Shown here: positions 43,901 to 49,819 of the stretch, piece by piece
How positions within the stretch are numbered: position 1 is the first letter of the stretch
Layout of the letters: the number at the start of each line of letters is the position of its first letter
Source of the DNA: Candidatus Omnitrophota bacterium
GTDB lineage: Bacteria; Omnitrophota; Gorgyraeia; Gygaellales; Profunditerraquicolaceae
Length of the DNA: 49,819 nt
Direction of reading: 5' to 3'
NCBI GenBank assembly: GCA_026387355.1
Contig: JAPLLW010000010.1
Coordinates: 1 to 49,819 of the forward strand
The notes under the pieces: model-generated
The model's database searches: none
The model's input: only the letters and a program-made list of their open reading frames with translations
What the model was told of the DNA's origin: nothing
Translations under genes and position numbers: made by a program

Positions 43901-44406
43901 AGTTACACGAAGGTTTAATTAGAGTCGAAAGTAAGCTGGAAAAAGGCACAAAATTCAGCTTTAATATGCCAATAAATGATAGCGACAGCGTCTTTAAAGA
44001 GCATATTAACGAAGCGATTAAAACAGTAGCCAGCAGGAATTCTAAATTATCGGTTATTAGCGTTAGGATTTATGATTTTATTAGGCTGAAGAAAGAATTG
44101 GGTTTGGATAGTACGCACAATTTGCTTAAAGAAATCGAGAGGACTATAACTGAATCGCTACATGTAAAATCGGATATCGTATTCAGGGATATAGGTGAGA
44201 TAATTATAATTTTATTTGATATCAATAAAGAGAGCGCGCAGGCTGTAAGAGTGCGCATCGAAGAAGTTATTAAAAGTTTTCTGACGGGTTCAAGAGACGA
44301 GTTTATAAGAAATACTACTTTTAATGTAGGTATTGCTTATTATCCTGAAGATGCCAAGGACGATAAAGAGCTATTGGATAAAGCTAGAGGGGCAGTGCAT
44401 GTCTGA
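40939..44406 (+). CDS. CHASE-PAS histidine kinase with degenerate GGDEF-like C-terminus
   Basis: 1155 residues: membrane helix (about 9-29), extracytoplasmic CHASE sensor (about 35-325, FEFRWLPRVPRSGLQEFEA), second membrane helix (about 331-350), three PAS domains (about 370-495, 500-620, 630-755; the third has a Cys-rich CFEIVHKKDCPWPGCPH), a coiled coil, HisKA with H798 (SIVSHELRTPL) and ATPase (ISNAIKFTPE; DNGVGIS; GTGLGLAIC). The last 140 residues fold like a diguanylate cyclase (SVISVRIYDFIRLKKELG; FNVGIAYYPEDA), but the GGDEF site reads DIGEI, so it should be inactive. Confidence 0.9.
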   Translation: MTIGIKGKYLSIFIILAAGVFLSGLVSLWVYQDELRKIQKIFDNTASYRFKQIEDGIQSDDWVVQSLANFYAASVSVERDEFYTFTQGFFNHKSNIFEFRWLPRVPRSGLQEFEATARAAGLRDFTITEIGKDEKIITALTREEYFPVYYISTVPAAKYDYKGVFGLDAASFPERWKAMQYARDTGMPTIATGSRNYGESSILMVNRIYMPIYRNNLPHKNLEERRENLFGFVVLLFRLDELVENALKGMPPSGVDIAFYEPKSMGGRLLYFHPSRLSNKSVAQSINLKEAKKSVFYWSRPLQVVDQEWEMVCIPSPEFLVANRRIMPWVTFVLGLLLTLGLTFYLKSIINRENIVKLLVEKRTIELRNLEERYRNLYEFSADAIMTLEPPEWNFTSGNVVTIKLFGAIDEKDFISKRPWELSPERQPDGEISSVKAKKMIDVAMERGSHAFEWQHRRVGGEKFLASVLLSRVESKGRIFLQATVRDITVHREIEEKLQALSKEQMIILDSVPAWIFYKDKENCFIRVNEAYAKATGLTKEELEGKSMFELYSKEDAERYWLDDKEVFASGKPKKGIIETVNTKKGLLWVQTDKLPYYNSKGDIIGIIGFAIDITERKFSEDKISNANKEWYETFNSISDFVFILSKESVITKVNKSMLDALQLKEKDVLGRKCFEIVHKKDCPWPGCPHQRTIKDKEAHTEEVFDPGLGLPLLVSTSPIFNDKREFIGSVHIAKDISSIKNKEEELKKAKEELEVEAWGLNKANEGIKVLYKELEQKNAELRKIDQLKSDFVSIVSHELRTPLAIMKEGVSLVLDRVTGEINPKASSTLEMVYSNINRLAKLISDLLDISKIEAGRLQLKKVLADINILVKDTVDKWVPEANKKRLELSFISNVEQFNIYVDPDKIIQILSNLISNAIKFTPENGKITVQVSSNKNEVEISVSDNGVGISAVDLPKVFGKFQQFERSAGGGAKGTGLGLAICKELVELHEGLIRVESKLEKGTKFSFNMPINDSDSVFKEHINEAIKTVASRNSKLSVISVRIYDFIRLKKELGLDSTHNLLKEIERTITESLHVKSDIVFRDIGEIIIILFDINKESAQAVRVRIEEVIKSFLTGSRDEFIRNTTFNVGIAYYPEDAKDDKELLDKARGAVHV

Positions 44407-44421
44407 TAAAAGGGGGAGATA

Positions 44422-44796
44422 ATGGTGAAAAAAAAGATACTCATAGTTGATGATGAACATGATTTTGCGGATGTTATTAAGTTAAGGCTTGAGGCAAATG
44501 ATTATGTAGCAGTGATGCTGACGAATCCAAAGGATATACTGACGGCAATTAAAAAGGAAGCCCCGGATTTGATCCTTTTGGATATTGTAATGCCGGGTAT
44601 GGATGGTTATCAGGTCGCTAAGCTGATAAGGCAGGATATGAGCGCTAGCGTTATCCCGATAGTTCTTTTAACCGGCAAAGATCTTGAGCCTAAGGAGACT
44701 TACCGCAAGTGCGTAGATCTAGGTATAGCGGGTTTCTTGGCAAAACCGGTTGAATCTAAGGAACTGCTCTCTAAAATCAAAGAAGTTCTGAAATAA
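44422..44796 (+). CDS. Stand-alone receiver protein 3
   Basis: 124 residues: LIVDDEHDFADVI, phospho-acceptor in LILLDIVMPGMDGYQ, and canonical FLAKPVES after strand 5. It follows the large histidine kinase by 15 bases with GGGGGAG upstream, making it a natural phosphorylation target of that kinase. Confidence 0.92.
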   Translation: MVKKKILIVDDEHDFADVIKLRLEANDYVAVMLTNPKDILTAIKKEAPDLILLDIVMPGMDGYQVAKLIRQDMSASVIPIVLLTGKDLEPKETYRKCVDLGIAGFLAKPVESKELLSKIKEVLK

Positions 44797-44820
44797 TTAT
44801 TTACTTTATGAGGAACGAAT

Positions 44821-45183
44821 ATGCCTAAAAAGGTACTTATAGTTGATGATAGCCCTACAGTTGTTGAAATCATGAAGGCATCTCTGGGGCCTGAAGGTTA
44901 TGGTATTATTGTAGCTGCAGATGGCCAGGAGGGTTTAGAGAAGGCGCGTAAGGAAAAGCCGGATTTAATTATACTTGATCTTATGCTGCCTAAGCTTGAT
45001 GGTTATAAAGTCTGCCGTATGCTGAAATTCGACGAGAAATATAAATATATTCCTATTATTATGCTCACCGGGCGTGGTCAGGAATCAGATAAGAAGCTCG
45101 GCGGTGAAGTAGGTGCTGATGCTTATATTACCAAGCCCTTTGAGCCGGCTGCATTATTAGCCAAAATCAAAGAACTCATTTAG
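44821..45183 (+). CDS. Stand-alone receiver protein 4
   Basis: 120 residues: LIVDDSPTVVEIM, phospho-acceptor in LIILDLMLPKLDGYKVC, and YITKPFEP. It resembles PilH/CheY-type receivers in length and sequence style. It ends the signalling cluster; a hairpin at 45182-45217 overlaps its stop. Confidence 0.92.
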   Translation: MPKKVLIVDDSPTVVEIMKASLGPEGYGIIVAADGQEGLEKARKEKPDLIILDLMLPKLDGYKVCRMLKFDEKYKYIPIIMLTGRGQESDKKLGGEVGADAYITKPFEPAALLAKIKELI

Positions 45184-45217
45184 GGATACTCTTTGGGCTA
45201 AAGCGCAGGGTGTCCCT
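45182..45217 (+). terminator. Imperfect hairpin between the signalling cluster and serS
   Basis: AGGGATAC (45182-45189) pairs with GTGTCCCT (45210-45217) with one G-T pair, and an inner CTTT/AAAG can extend it. There is no T tract, so it may be an attenuator or processing site more than a true terminator. Confidence 0.35.
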
Positions 45218-45242
45218 ATAAAGAACGGGAGAGTTGTAGAAT

Positions 45243-46511
45243 ATGTTAGATATAAAGTTTATCAGAGAAAACCTGGACTTAGTCAAGCAGTCGCTTAAGA
45301 ATCGTAATTCTAAATTAGAGTTAGATAGTCTTATCAAGCTTGACGACCAGCGTAGAAATAACTTAAGCAAACTTGAAGATTTAAGGGCTAAGCGTAATAA
45401 GGCTAATGATGAAATAAGTGTTCTACTTAAAGAAAAGAAGGATGCAAAAGCAAAGATAAGTTCAATGAAAGCTATTTCGCAGGAGATTGATGAACTCGAT
45501 GACTTAGTTAAGCAGGCGGATAATGAGCTAGACAAGGTTCTACTTACTATTCCTAATATCCCGCATTCTTCAATACCCGTAGGAGATCCTACGCATAATA
45601 AAGTCGTGCGCAGCTGGGGTAAAGAGCGTGAATTTAGTTTCAAGCCGCAAAATCATATCGATCTTGCCCAAAACCTCGATATTATTGACTTTAACCGCGC
45701 CACCAAGATCACCGGCTCTAATTTTATACTTTATAAAGGATGGGGAGCAAAGCTTGAGCGCGCCTTGATTAATTTTATGTTGGATTTACATACCAGAAAG
45801 CATGGTTATACTGAAATATTCCCGCCTTTTCTGGTAAATCGGGCTTCAATGACCGGGACCGGTCAACTTCCAAAGTTGGAAGAGGATATGTATAAGCTTA
45901 AGGACGATGATTTATTTCTTATTCCCACAGCTGAAGTTCCGGTAACTAATATATTCCGTGATGAAATACTCGATGAAGAGAAGCTGCCTATTTATTATAC
46001 AGCTTATACCGCATGTTTCCGTCGGGAAGCAGGTACCTATGGAAAGGATACAAAAGGTTTAATCCGCGTGCATCAGTTTGATAAGGTAGAGATGGTTAAG
46101 TTTGTTAAGCCGGAAGAATCTTATGATGAGTTAGAAAGGTTAGTTAAAGACGCAGAAGAAGTCTTACAGCTTTTAGAGATTCCTTACCGCCTGCTTATGC
46201 TTTCTACGCAGGATATCAGTTTTGCCGCAAGTAAATGTTATGATATTGAGGCGTACGCCCCGGGATTGGATAAATGGCTTGAGGTATCCAGTTGTTCTAA
46301 TTTCGAAAGTTTCCAGGCGCGCAGGGCAAATATCAGGTTTAGAAGAAAAGATACCAAAAAGGTAGATTTTGTGGGTACTTTAAATGGTTCAGGCATTGCT
46401 TTGGCGCGCACATTTGTGGCTATTCTCGAAAACTATCAGCAAGAGGACGGGACGGTGATTATACCGAAAGTCCTAAGGGAGTATATGGATGGAAAAGAAA
46501 GAATTGCCTAA
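45243..46511 (+). CDS. serS: Seryl-tRNA synthetase
   Basis: SerS charges tRNA-Ser. The N-terminal coiled-coil arm (about 1-105; [20 protein letters not shown]) reaches the long variable arm of tRNA-Ser. The class II core shows motif 2 ([20 protein letters not shown]) and motif 3 ([20 protein letters not shown]). 422 residues is standard. Three tRNA-Ser genes lie downstream within 3.2 kb. Confidence 0.95.
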   Translation: MLDIKFIRENLDLVKQSLKNRNSKLELDSLIKLDDQRRNNLSKLEDLRAKRNKANDEISVLLKEKKDAKAKISSMKAISQEIDELDDLVKQADNELDKVLLTIPNIPHSSIPVGDPTHNKVVRSWGKEREFSFKPQNHIDLAQNLDIIDFNRATKITGSNFILYKGWGAKLERALINFMLDLHTRKHGYTEIFPPFLVNRASMTGTGQLPKLEEDMYKLKDDDLFLIPTAEVPVTNIFRDEILDEEKLPIYYTAYTACFRREAGTYGKDTKGLIRVHQFDKVEMVKFVKPEESYDELERLVKDAEEVLQLLEIPYRLLMLSTQDISFAASKCYDIEAYAPGLDKWLEVSSCSNFESFQARRANIRFRRKDTKKVDFVGTLNGSGIALARTFVAILENYQQEDGTVIIPKVLREYMDGKERIA

Positions 46512-47175
46512 GAAGAAGTCCGACTTAAAAGAAAAACCAGTAGCTAGGGTTTCGGGGAAACTTAAATGGCTTTCTAATAAGGCGCTGGATATTATTAAGC
46601 TTATCCTCGGGGTTTGCTTCTTACCTTTCGTTTATTCTTCCAGCGTCGCATTCTTAACCCAAATTTCTCGTATCGATGGATCTTTGCAGAATTATTTTTG
46701 GGTAGGTTCATTTACCTTGCTTATAATTTATTTATTTATCTGGGAACCGGCGGTAATTTATGATAAAGGGCATAAATTGTTAGAGGTAGTTTTTAATTTC
46801 TTCGAGCCGTTAGTTAAGGTTGCCCCGTACTTATTACCCATCTATTCAATAGTTTTATTTATTTTGTATCTTATCCTTGCGCTATTTATTAAGGAGGCAT
46901 GGCTACTTGAGTGGACTATGTTTTTGTTTGGTGCAAGCTTAAGCTTACACCTGATATTTTCATCTAAGTCTATACGCTCTAAGAAGGGGGACCTGCTACA
47001 GAGTAATTATATTTTCGGATTCTCTTTTGTTTATATAATTACAATCGGGCTTTTTGCGTTCTTCTTAAGTGTTATTTTTAAAGATTTTTCATTTGTCAGA
47101 TTTTCAAATGATGCATATTCGCTCTCCGGGGATATTTTTAAAACGATTTTTTCGCAGCTTTTTGTAGTGAAATAG
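46489..47175 (+). CDS. Five-helix membrane protein of unknown function
   Basis: 228 residues: a strongly basic N-terminus ([15 protein letters not shown]), then five predicted membrane helices at about 36-58, 70-90, 112-134, 138-157 and 174-197, and a short polar tail. I do not recognise the family. The start overlaps serS by 23 bases, so it is probably co-translated with it; no functional link is evident. Confidence 0.75.
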   Translation: MEKKELPKKKSDLKEKPVARVSGKLKWLSNKALDIIKLILGVCFLPFVYSSSVAFLTQISRIDGSLQNYFWVGSFTLLIIYLFIWEPAVIYDKGHKLLEVVFNFFEPLVKVAPYLLPIYSIVLFILYLILALFIKEAWLLEWTMFLFGASLSLHLIFSSKSIRSKKGDLLQSNYIFGFSFVYIITIGLFAFFLSVIFKDFSFVRFSNDAYSLSGDIFKTIFSQLFVVK

Positions 47176-47203
47176 CGCAAGTTTGTGCTGTTTATAGATG
47201 TCT

Positions 47204-47290
47204 GGAGGAGTGGCAGAGTGGTTGAATGCGGCGGTCTTGAAAACCGTTAGGTGCGCAAGTGCCTCGAGGGTTCGAATCCTTCCTCCTCCG
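47204..47290 (+). tRNA. tRNA-Ser (anticodon TGA)
   Basis: Acceptor GGAGGAG pairs with CTCCTCC; anticodon stem GCGGT/ACCGT with loop CTTGAAA gives TGA (serine); a long variable arm follows (class II tRNA); T-arm GAGGG/CCTTC. Discriminator G as expected for serine. CCA is not encoded. Confidence 0.96.
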
Positions 47291-47342
47291 TTTTACTCCG
47301 CCCTTTAATAGAAGCTTAAATGTTTGGCGGGCTTCGTAAAAC
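47290..47342 (+). repeat. Structured 3' flank of tRNA-Ser, copy 1
   Basis: Starting at the tRNA discriminator base, GTTTTAC (47290-47296) pairs with GTAAAAC (47336-47342), enclosing CCGCC/GGCGG and TTTAA/TTAAA pairs. A related segment follows the next tRNA-Ser at 49513-49567. Confidence 0.6.
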
Positions 47343-47347
47343 TTGCA

Positions 47348-47376
47348 TTGTAATTCCATCCTTTTTACGGTAAAAT
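47348..47376 (+). promoter_or_regulatory. Promoter of the alpha-glucan phosphorylase gene
   Basis: TTGTAA at 47348-47353, 17-base spacer, TAAAAT at 47371-47376. The ATG at 47385 is only eight bases beyond the -10 box, so the transcript would have almost no leader. Confidence 0.6.
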
Positions 47377-47384
47377 AATTAAAT

Positions 47385-49424
47385 ATGAAAAACGACGCAC
47401 TTTTGCAGGATTTTCTCTCTCTTGTTGATATCGATGGGTTTAGCGAGCATTATGCCCAGGATATCGGCAATGGAAAATACTTTGGCATGCCACTTGAGCC
47501 GATTGTTATTGCGGAGAAGAGGCTGCGCCAGGCGCAAGAGCGAAATATCGCGTATTTCTCTATGGAATATGGCTTGGCTACGAGTTTCTATAATACCTTT
47601 AAGTCAGAACTTCCAGCTAATCCTTTAAATAAAATCCCGGAAAACACCGTATTCTCAAATTATAGATTGGCAGATTATTTTTTTGCCGTGAAGGTGGATA
47701 GTCTTATTGATTTACCCATATATAGCGGTGGGCTCGGGGTGCTTGCTGGAGATACCGTAAAGACCATGGCGGATTACAAGCTTCCTGCATCCGCGGTAGG
47801 TATTCTTTGGCACTCCGGATATTTTAGTCAGAAATTCTGGTTTAAGTATGGTCAGGTTCCCGAGAAGATGCATTGGGATCCGCGCAGCTACCCTGGTCTT
47901 ATCCCGCTTAAAAATATTATTACCGTAAAGCTTAAAGAAGAGGAGATTCGCCTTAGGCTCTGGAAATATTATGTCTATAGCTATAAACATGATTACGCTA
48001 TGCCTTTAATCTTATTGGATGCGGATTTACCCGAAAACAGCGATGATAAAAAGGTGCTTACTGATCAGTTGTATCGTAGCGATAATTCTTGGATAAAGTT
48101 AATGCAAAGAGCTGTGCTTGGTTTTGGAGGGATAGCCGCTCTTAGTGAACTAGGATATCCTATTGATATCTTTCATCTTAATGAAGGGCATGCAGCGCTT
48201 GCCTTTATCGCTAAAGCGAGCGGCCTCTCTGAAGAGGGTATTAAAGAACTCAAGAATAAGTTTTACTATACTTGTCATACCCCGGTGCAGGCAGGCCACG
48301 ATCGATTCTCCGAGGAAGATATGCGGCGCGTCTTAAAAGAAGAAGATTTTAACCTTGCGCAAAAATTAGGCAGGGAAAGCTCGGGGCAGATAAACCTTAC
48401 TCTTTTATCGATGAATATGTCCTCTTCTATAAATGCGGTTTCTAAAAGGCACCAAGAGGTAATGCAGCTGCAATTTCCGGAATATAAAGATAGGATACGT
48501 TTTGTGACTAACGGGGTGCATCCTTATACCTGGATGTCAAAAGATTGTCTAGATGTTATTAAAAGTTTTAATTCGGTTATTGAAAATGTCGAGTCCAATC
48601 CAATGGCGCTAGCCAAGGTGCGTTCCTTAAAGAATAATCAGGATTTTCGCTTCCAGCTTTGGCAGGCACATCAGAAAAATAAATCCATTTTTTGTAACTT
48701 ACTTGAGAAATGGCAGATTAAAGAAGATGTTTTTACTATTTGTTGGGCGCGTAGAATCGCTGCTTACAAGAGGCCAAGCCTTATTTTACAAGACGTAGAA
48801 AGGCTCATTTCTATTGCTAAGAATATTGGCCCCTTGCAAATAGTATTAGCGGGAAAGGCCCACCCTAGCGATAATCTCGCGTTTACTTTTATTAACGAGA
48901 TGTTGGATAAGGTGGATGCTCTACCGGATAGCGCCTATGATCTTTTGAAGGTTGTAATCCTTGAGAATTATGATATCCATATGGGCAAATTGCTTACTTC
49001 AAGCGTAGATCTCTGGCTGAATAACCCTTGTCCTCCTTTTGAGGCTTCAGGCACAAGCGGGATGAAGGCGATATTAAATGGCGTGGTACAATTGAGTACG
49101 CTTGATGGTTGGGTGGTTGAGGCAGAAGATTTAGGGATCGGTAAGATTTTTGGCTCGCGTTATGTTGAGGGAAAGCTGGGGGCTGAATTCGATAGTCATA
49201 TAAAAAGCGACGCTAATGAGCTTTACGATTCATTGGAAGAGATGGCTAAACAGTATTATGCTATAAATAAAAGTGGGAAACTGGATTTATCTTCGCAATG
49301 GATTGATATGATGATAAATTGTATCGCAGCAGGAGCTCATTTTAATACATATAGAATGCTTGATGAATATAAACATATGATTTGGAACATTCGCGAGAAG
49401 AAAGAAAGCGTAGCTAGGGTTTAA
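47385..49424 (+). CDS. glgP: Alpha-glucan (glycogen/maltodextrin) phosphorylase, GT35
   Basis: It cleaves glycogen or maltodextrins with phosphate to glucose 1-phosphate, using pyridoxal phosphate. IAYFSMEYGLATSF near residue 53, IYSGGLGVLAGD, HLNEGHAALAF (about residues 265-275) and the cofactor lysine K561 in EASGTSGMKAILNG are diagnostic. Its 679 residues place it in the shorter 'alpha-glucan phosphorylase' branch, as distinct from the 800-plus-residue classical form. It lies between tRNA-Ser genes, with the stand-alone glycogen-binding protein at 23094 as a possible partner. Confidence 0.93.
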   Translation: MKNDALLQDFLSLVDIDGFSEHYAQDIGNGKYFGMPLEPIVIAEKRLRQAQERNIAYFSMEYGLATSFYNTFKSELPANPLNKIPENTVFSNYRLADYFFAVKVDSLIDLPIYSGGLGVLAGDTVKTMADYKLPASAVGILWHSGYFSQKFWFKYGQVPEKMHWDPRSYPGLIPLKNIITVKLKEEEIRLRLWKYYVYSYKHDYAMPLILLDADLPENSDDKKVLTDQLYRSDNSWIKLMQRAVLGFGGIAALSELGYPIDIFHLNEGHAALAFIAKASGLSEEGIKELKNKFYYTCHTPVQAGHDRFSEEDMRRVLKEEDFNLAQKLGRESSGQINLTLLSMNMSSSINAVSKRHQEVMQLQFPEYKDRIRFVTNGVHPYTWMSKDCLDVIKSFNSVIENVESNPMALAKVRSLKNNQDFRFQLWQAHQKNKSIFCNLLEKWQIKEDVFTICWARRIAAYKRPSLILQDVERLISIAKNIGPLQIVLAGKAHPSDNLAFTFINEMLDKVDALPDSAYDLLKVVILENYDIHMGKLLTSSVDLWLNNPCPPFEASGTSGMKAILNGVVQLSTLDGWVVEAEDLGIGKIFGSRYVEGKLGAEFDSHIKSDANELYDSLEEMAKQYYAINKSGKLDLSSQWIDMMINCIAAGAHFNTYRMLDEYKHMIWNIREKKESVARV

Positions 49425-49428
49425 AGTT

Positions 49429-49513
49429 GGAAGGATGGCAGAGTGGTCGAATGCGGCGGTCTCGAAAACCGTTAGGTCGCAAGGCCTCGCAGGTTCAAAT
49501 CCTGCTCCTTCCG
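49429..49513 (+). tRNA. tRNA-Ser (anticodon CGA)
   Basis: Acceptor GGAAGGA pairs with TCCTTCC; anticodon stem GCGGT/ACCGT with loop CTCGAAA gives CGA (serine); long variable arm; T-arm GCAGG/CCTGC. Very similar to the TGA isoacceptor at 47204, suggesting duplication. Starts four bases after the glgP stop. Discriminator G, no encoded CCA. Confidence 0.95.
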
Positions 49514-49567
49514 TTTTACTTCGCCCTTTAATTGAGTCTCAAATAGCCATGACGGGCTTCGTAAAAC
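49513..49567 (+). repeat. Structured 3' flank of tRNA-Ser, copy 2
   Basis: GTTTTAC (49513-49519) pairs with GTAAAAC (49561-49567); inside are GCCC/GGGC and TTGAG/CTCAA. The sequence is clearly related to 47290-47342, but the inner stem uses different bases that still pair. Confidence 0.6.
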
Positions 49568-49623
49568 GTTCTGCGTAGCGCGTTAAAGCTATATCGAAAC
49601 CTATTAAAGCGCGTAGCAGAACG
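49567..49623. repeat. Inverted repeat between two tRNA-Ser genes
   Basis: CGTTCTGC (49567-49574) and GCAGAACG (49616-49623) are perfect inverted copies; the inner flanks (GTAGCGCGTT and AAAGCGCGTA) are partly complementary and partly direct repeats of GCGTAGC-like words. Confidence 0.65.
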
Positions 49624-49651
49624 ATACTTAATTTGAAAATTTATAAATTTT

Positions 49652-49736
49652 GGAGAGGTGGCTGAGTGGTCGAAAGCGCATGTCTGGAGAACATGTGAGC
49701 CGCAAGGCTCCCAGGGTTCGAATCCCTGCCTCTCCG
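49652..49736 (+). tRNA. tRNA-Ser (anticodon GGA)
   Basis: Acceptor GGAGAGG pairs with CCTCTCC; anticodon stem CATGT/ACATG with loop CTGGAGA gives GGA (serine); long variable arm GAGCCGCAAGGCTC; T-arm CAGGG/CCCTG. Discriminator G, no encoded CCA. Confidence 0.96.
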
Positions 49737-49768
49737 AAAAATTTCCTGTTTAACAAGGTAAAGAAATT

Positions 49769-49806
49769 TTGAGGCCCCGCAGGAGTACTGCGAAGCCAAG
49801 CCTCAA
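49769..49806 (+). terminator. Hairpin near the window end
   Basis: TTGAGGC (49769-49775) pairs with GCCTCAA (49800-49806); an inner GCAG/CTGC stem is possible. No T tract follows within the window. It may end the tRNA-Ser transcript or belong to a repeat continuing beyond the edge. Confidence 0.35.
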
Positions 49807-49819
49807 TTATGTTTTGGAT

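Noticed and set aside
45184..45242. T-box leader controlling serS
   Set aside because: Only 59 bases separate the genes and no T-box sequence or terminator/antiterminator pair is present.
1..49819. CRISPR array or integron
   Set aside because: No regularly spaced direct repeats, cas genes or integrase were seen; the palindromes found are two isolated REP-like units and tRNA flanks.

Overview
The window is a gene-dense stretch of a chromosome from a Gram-negative-type (diderm) bacterium, about 40% GC by eye. Nearly every gene is on the + strand. The outer-membrane set (BamA, Skp, LpxD, an LpxC-FabZ fusion, LpxA, LpxI), a ferredoxin-linked pyruvate oxidoreductase, a small 'holin-like' membrane protein and short REP-like palindromes fit an uncultured PVC-type lineage such as Omnitrophota. 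That placement is inference; no rRNA marker is present.

Layout. 1-4463: tail of an unidentified gene, then a pyruvate:ferredoxin oxidoreductase operon (gamma, delta, alpha, beta) followed by a ferritin-like protein and a ferredoxin. The beta gene is broken by a 10-bp tandem duplication. A reverse-strand membrane-anchored SurA-N protein follows. 4537-9826: a REP-like palindrome, hisG, a 33-residue basic ribosome-type protein, a TPR protein, split transketolase, ispE, a SpoVG protein carrying a zinc ribbon, and tRNA-Gln. 9838-16143: housekeeping run glmU-prs-rplY-pth-rpsF-ssb-rpsR-rplI-dnaB. 16186-23035: outer-membrane and lipid A operon. 23094-28502: a lone glycogen-binding module, two radical SAM enzymes, tRNA-Arg, a histidine kinase and several small secreted or membrane proteins with look-alike terminators. 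28651-30885: tRNA-Lys, then a coupled GIY-YIG nuclease / archease / RtcB RNA ligase operon. 31199-45183: one long chemosensory and two-component cluster (CheR-TPR, two CheW, two receptors, CheA-REC, CheB, four stand-alone receiver proteins, and a large CHASE-PAS histidine kinase with a degenerate GGDEF-like tail). 45243-49819: serS, a five-helix membrane protein, three tRNA-Ser genes with different anticodons, and an alpha-glucan phosphorylase.

How the parts fit. The first operon oxidises pyruvate with ferredoxin as electron acceptor, with iron handling next door. Split transketolase, Prs and HisG centre on pentose phosphates and PRPP. GlmU supplies UDP-GlcNAc, the substrate of the LpxA/C/D steps, and BamA/Skp build the outer membrane. 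The chemosensory cluster has no flagellar or pilus genes beside it, so its output is open. None of the six tRNAs encodes its CCA end. Several genes (bamA, glgP, glmU, cheR) seem to have very short leaders without a Shine-Dalgarno sequence, while others have strong ones.

Most worth a second look: the porB frameshift; the nuclease/archease/ligase module beside tRNA-Lys; two receptors with an identical 215-residue signalling domain but many synonymous differences; the SpoVG-zinc ribbon protein; structured, duplicated 3' flanks of tRNA-Ser genes; and small reading frames at 28231-28502 and 31034-31152. No CRISPR array, prophage or intact transposase was seen.
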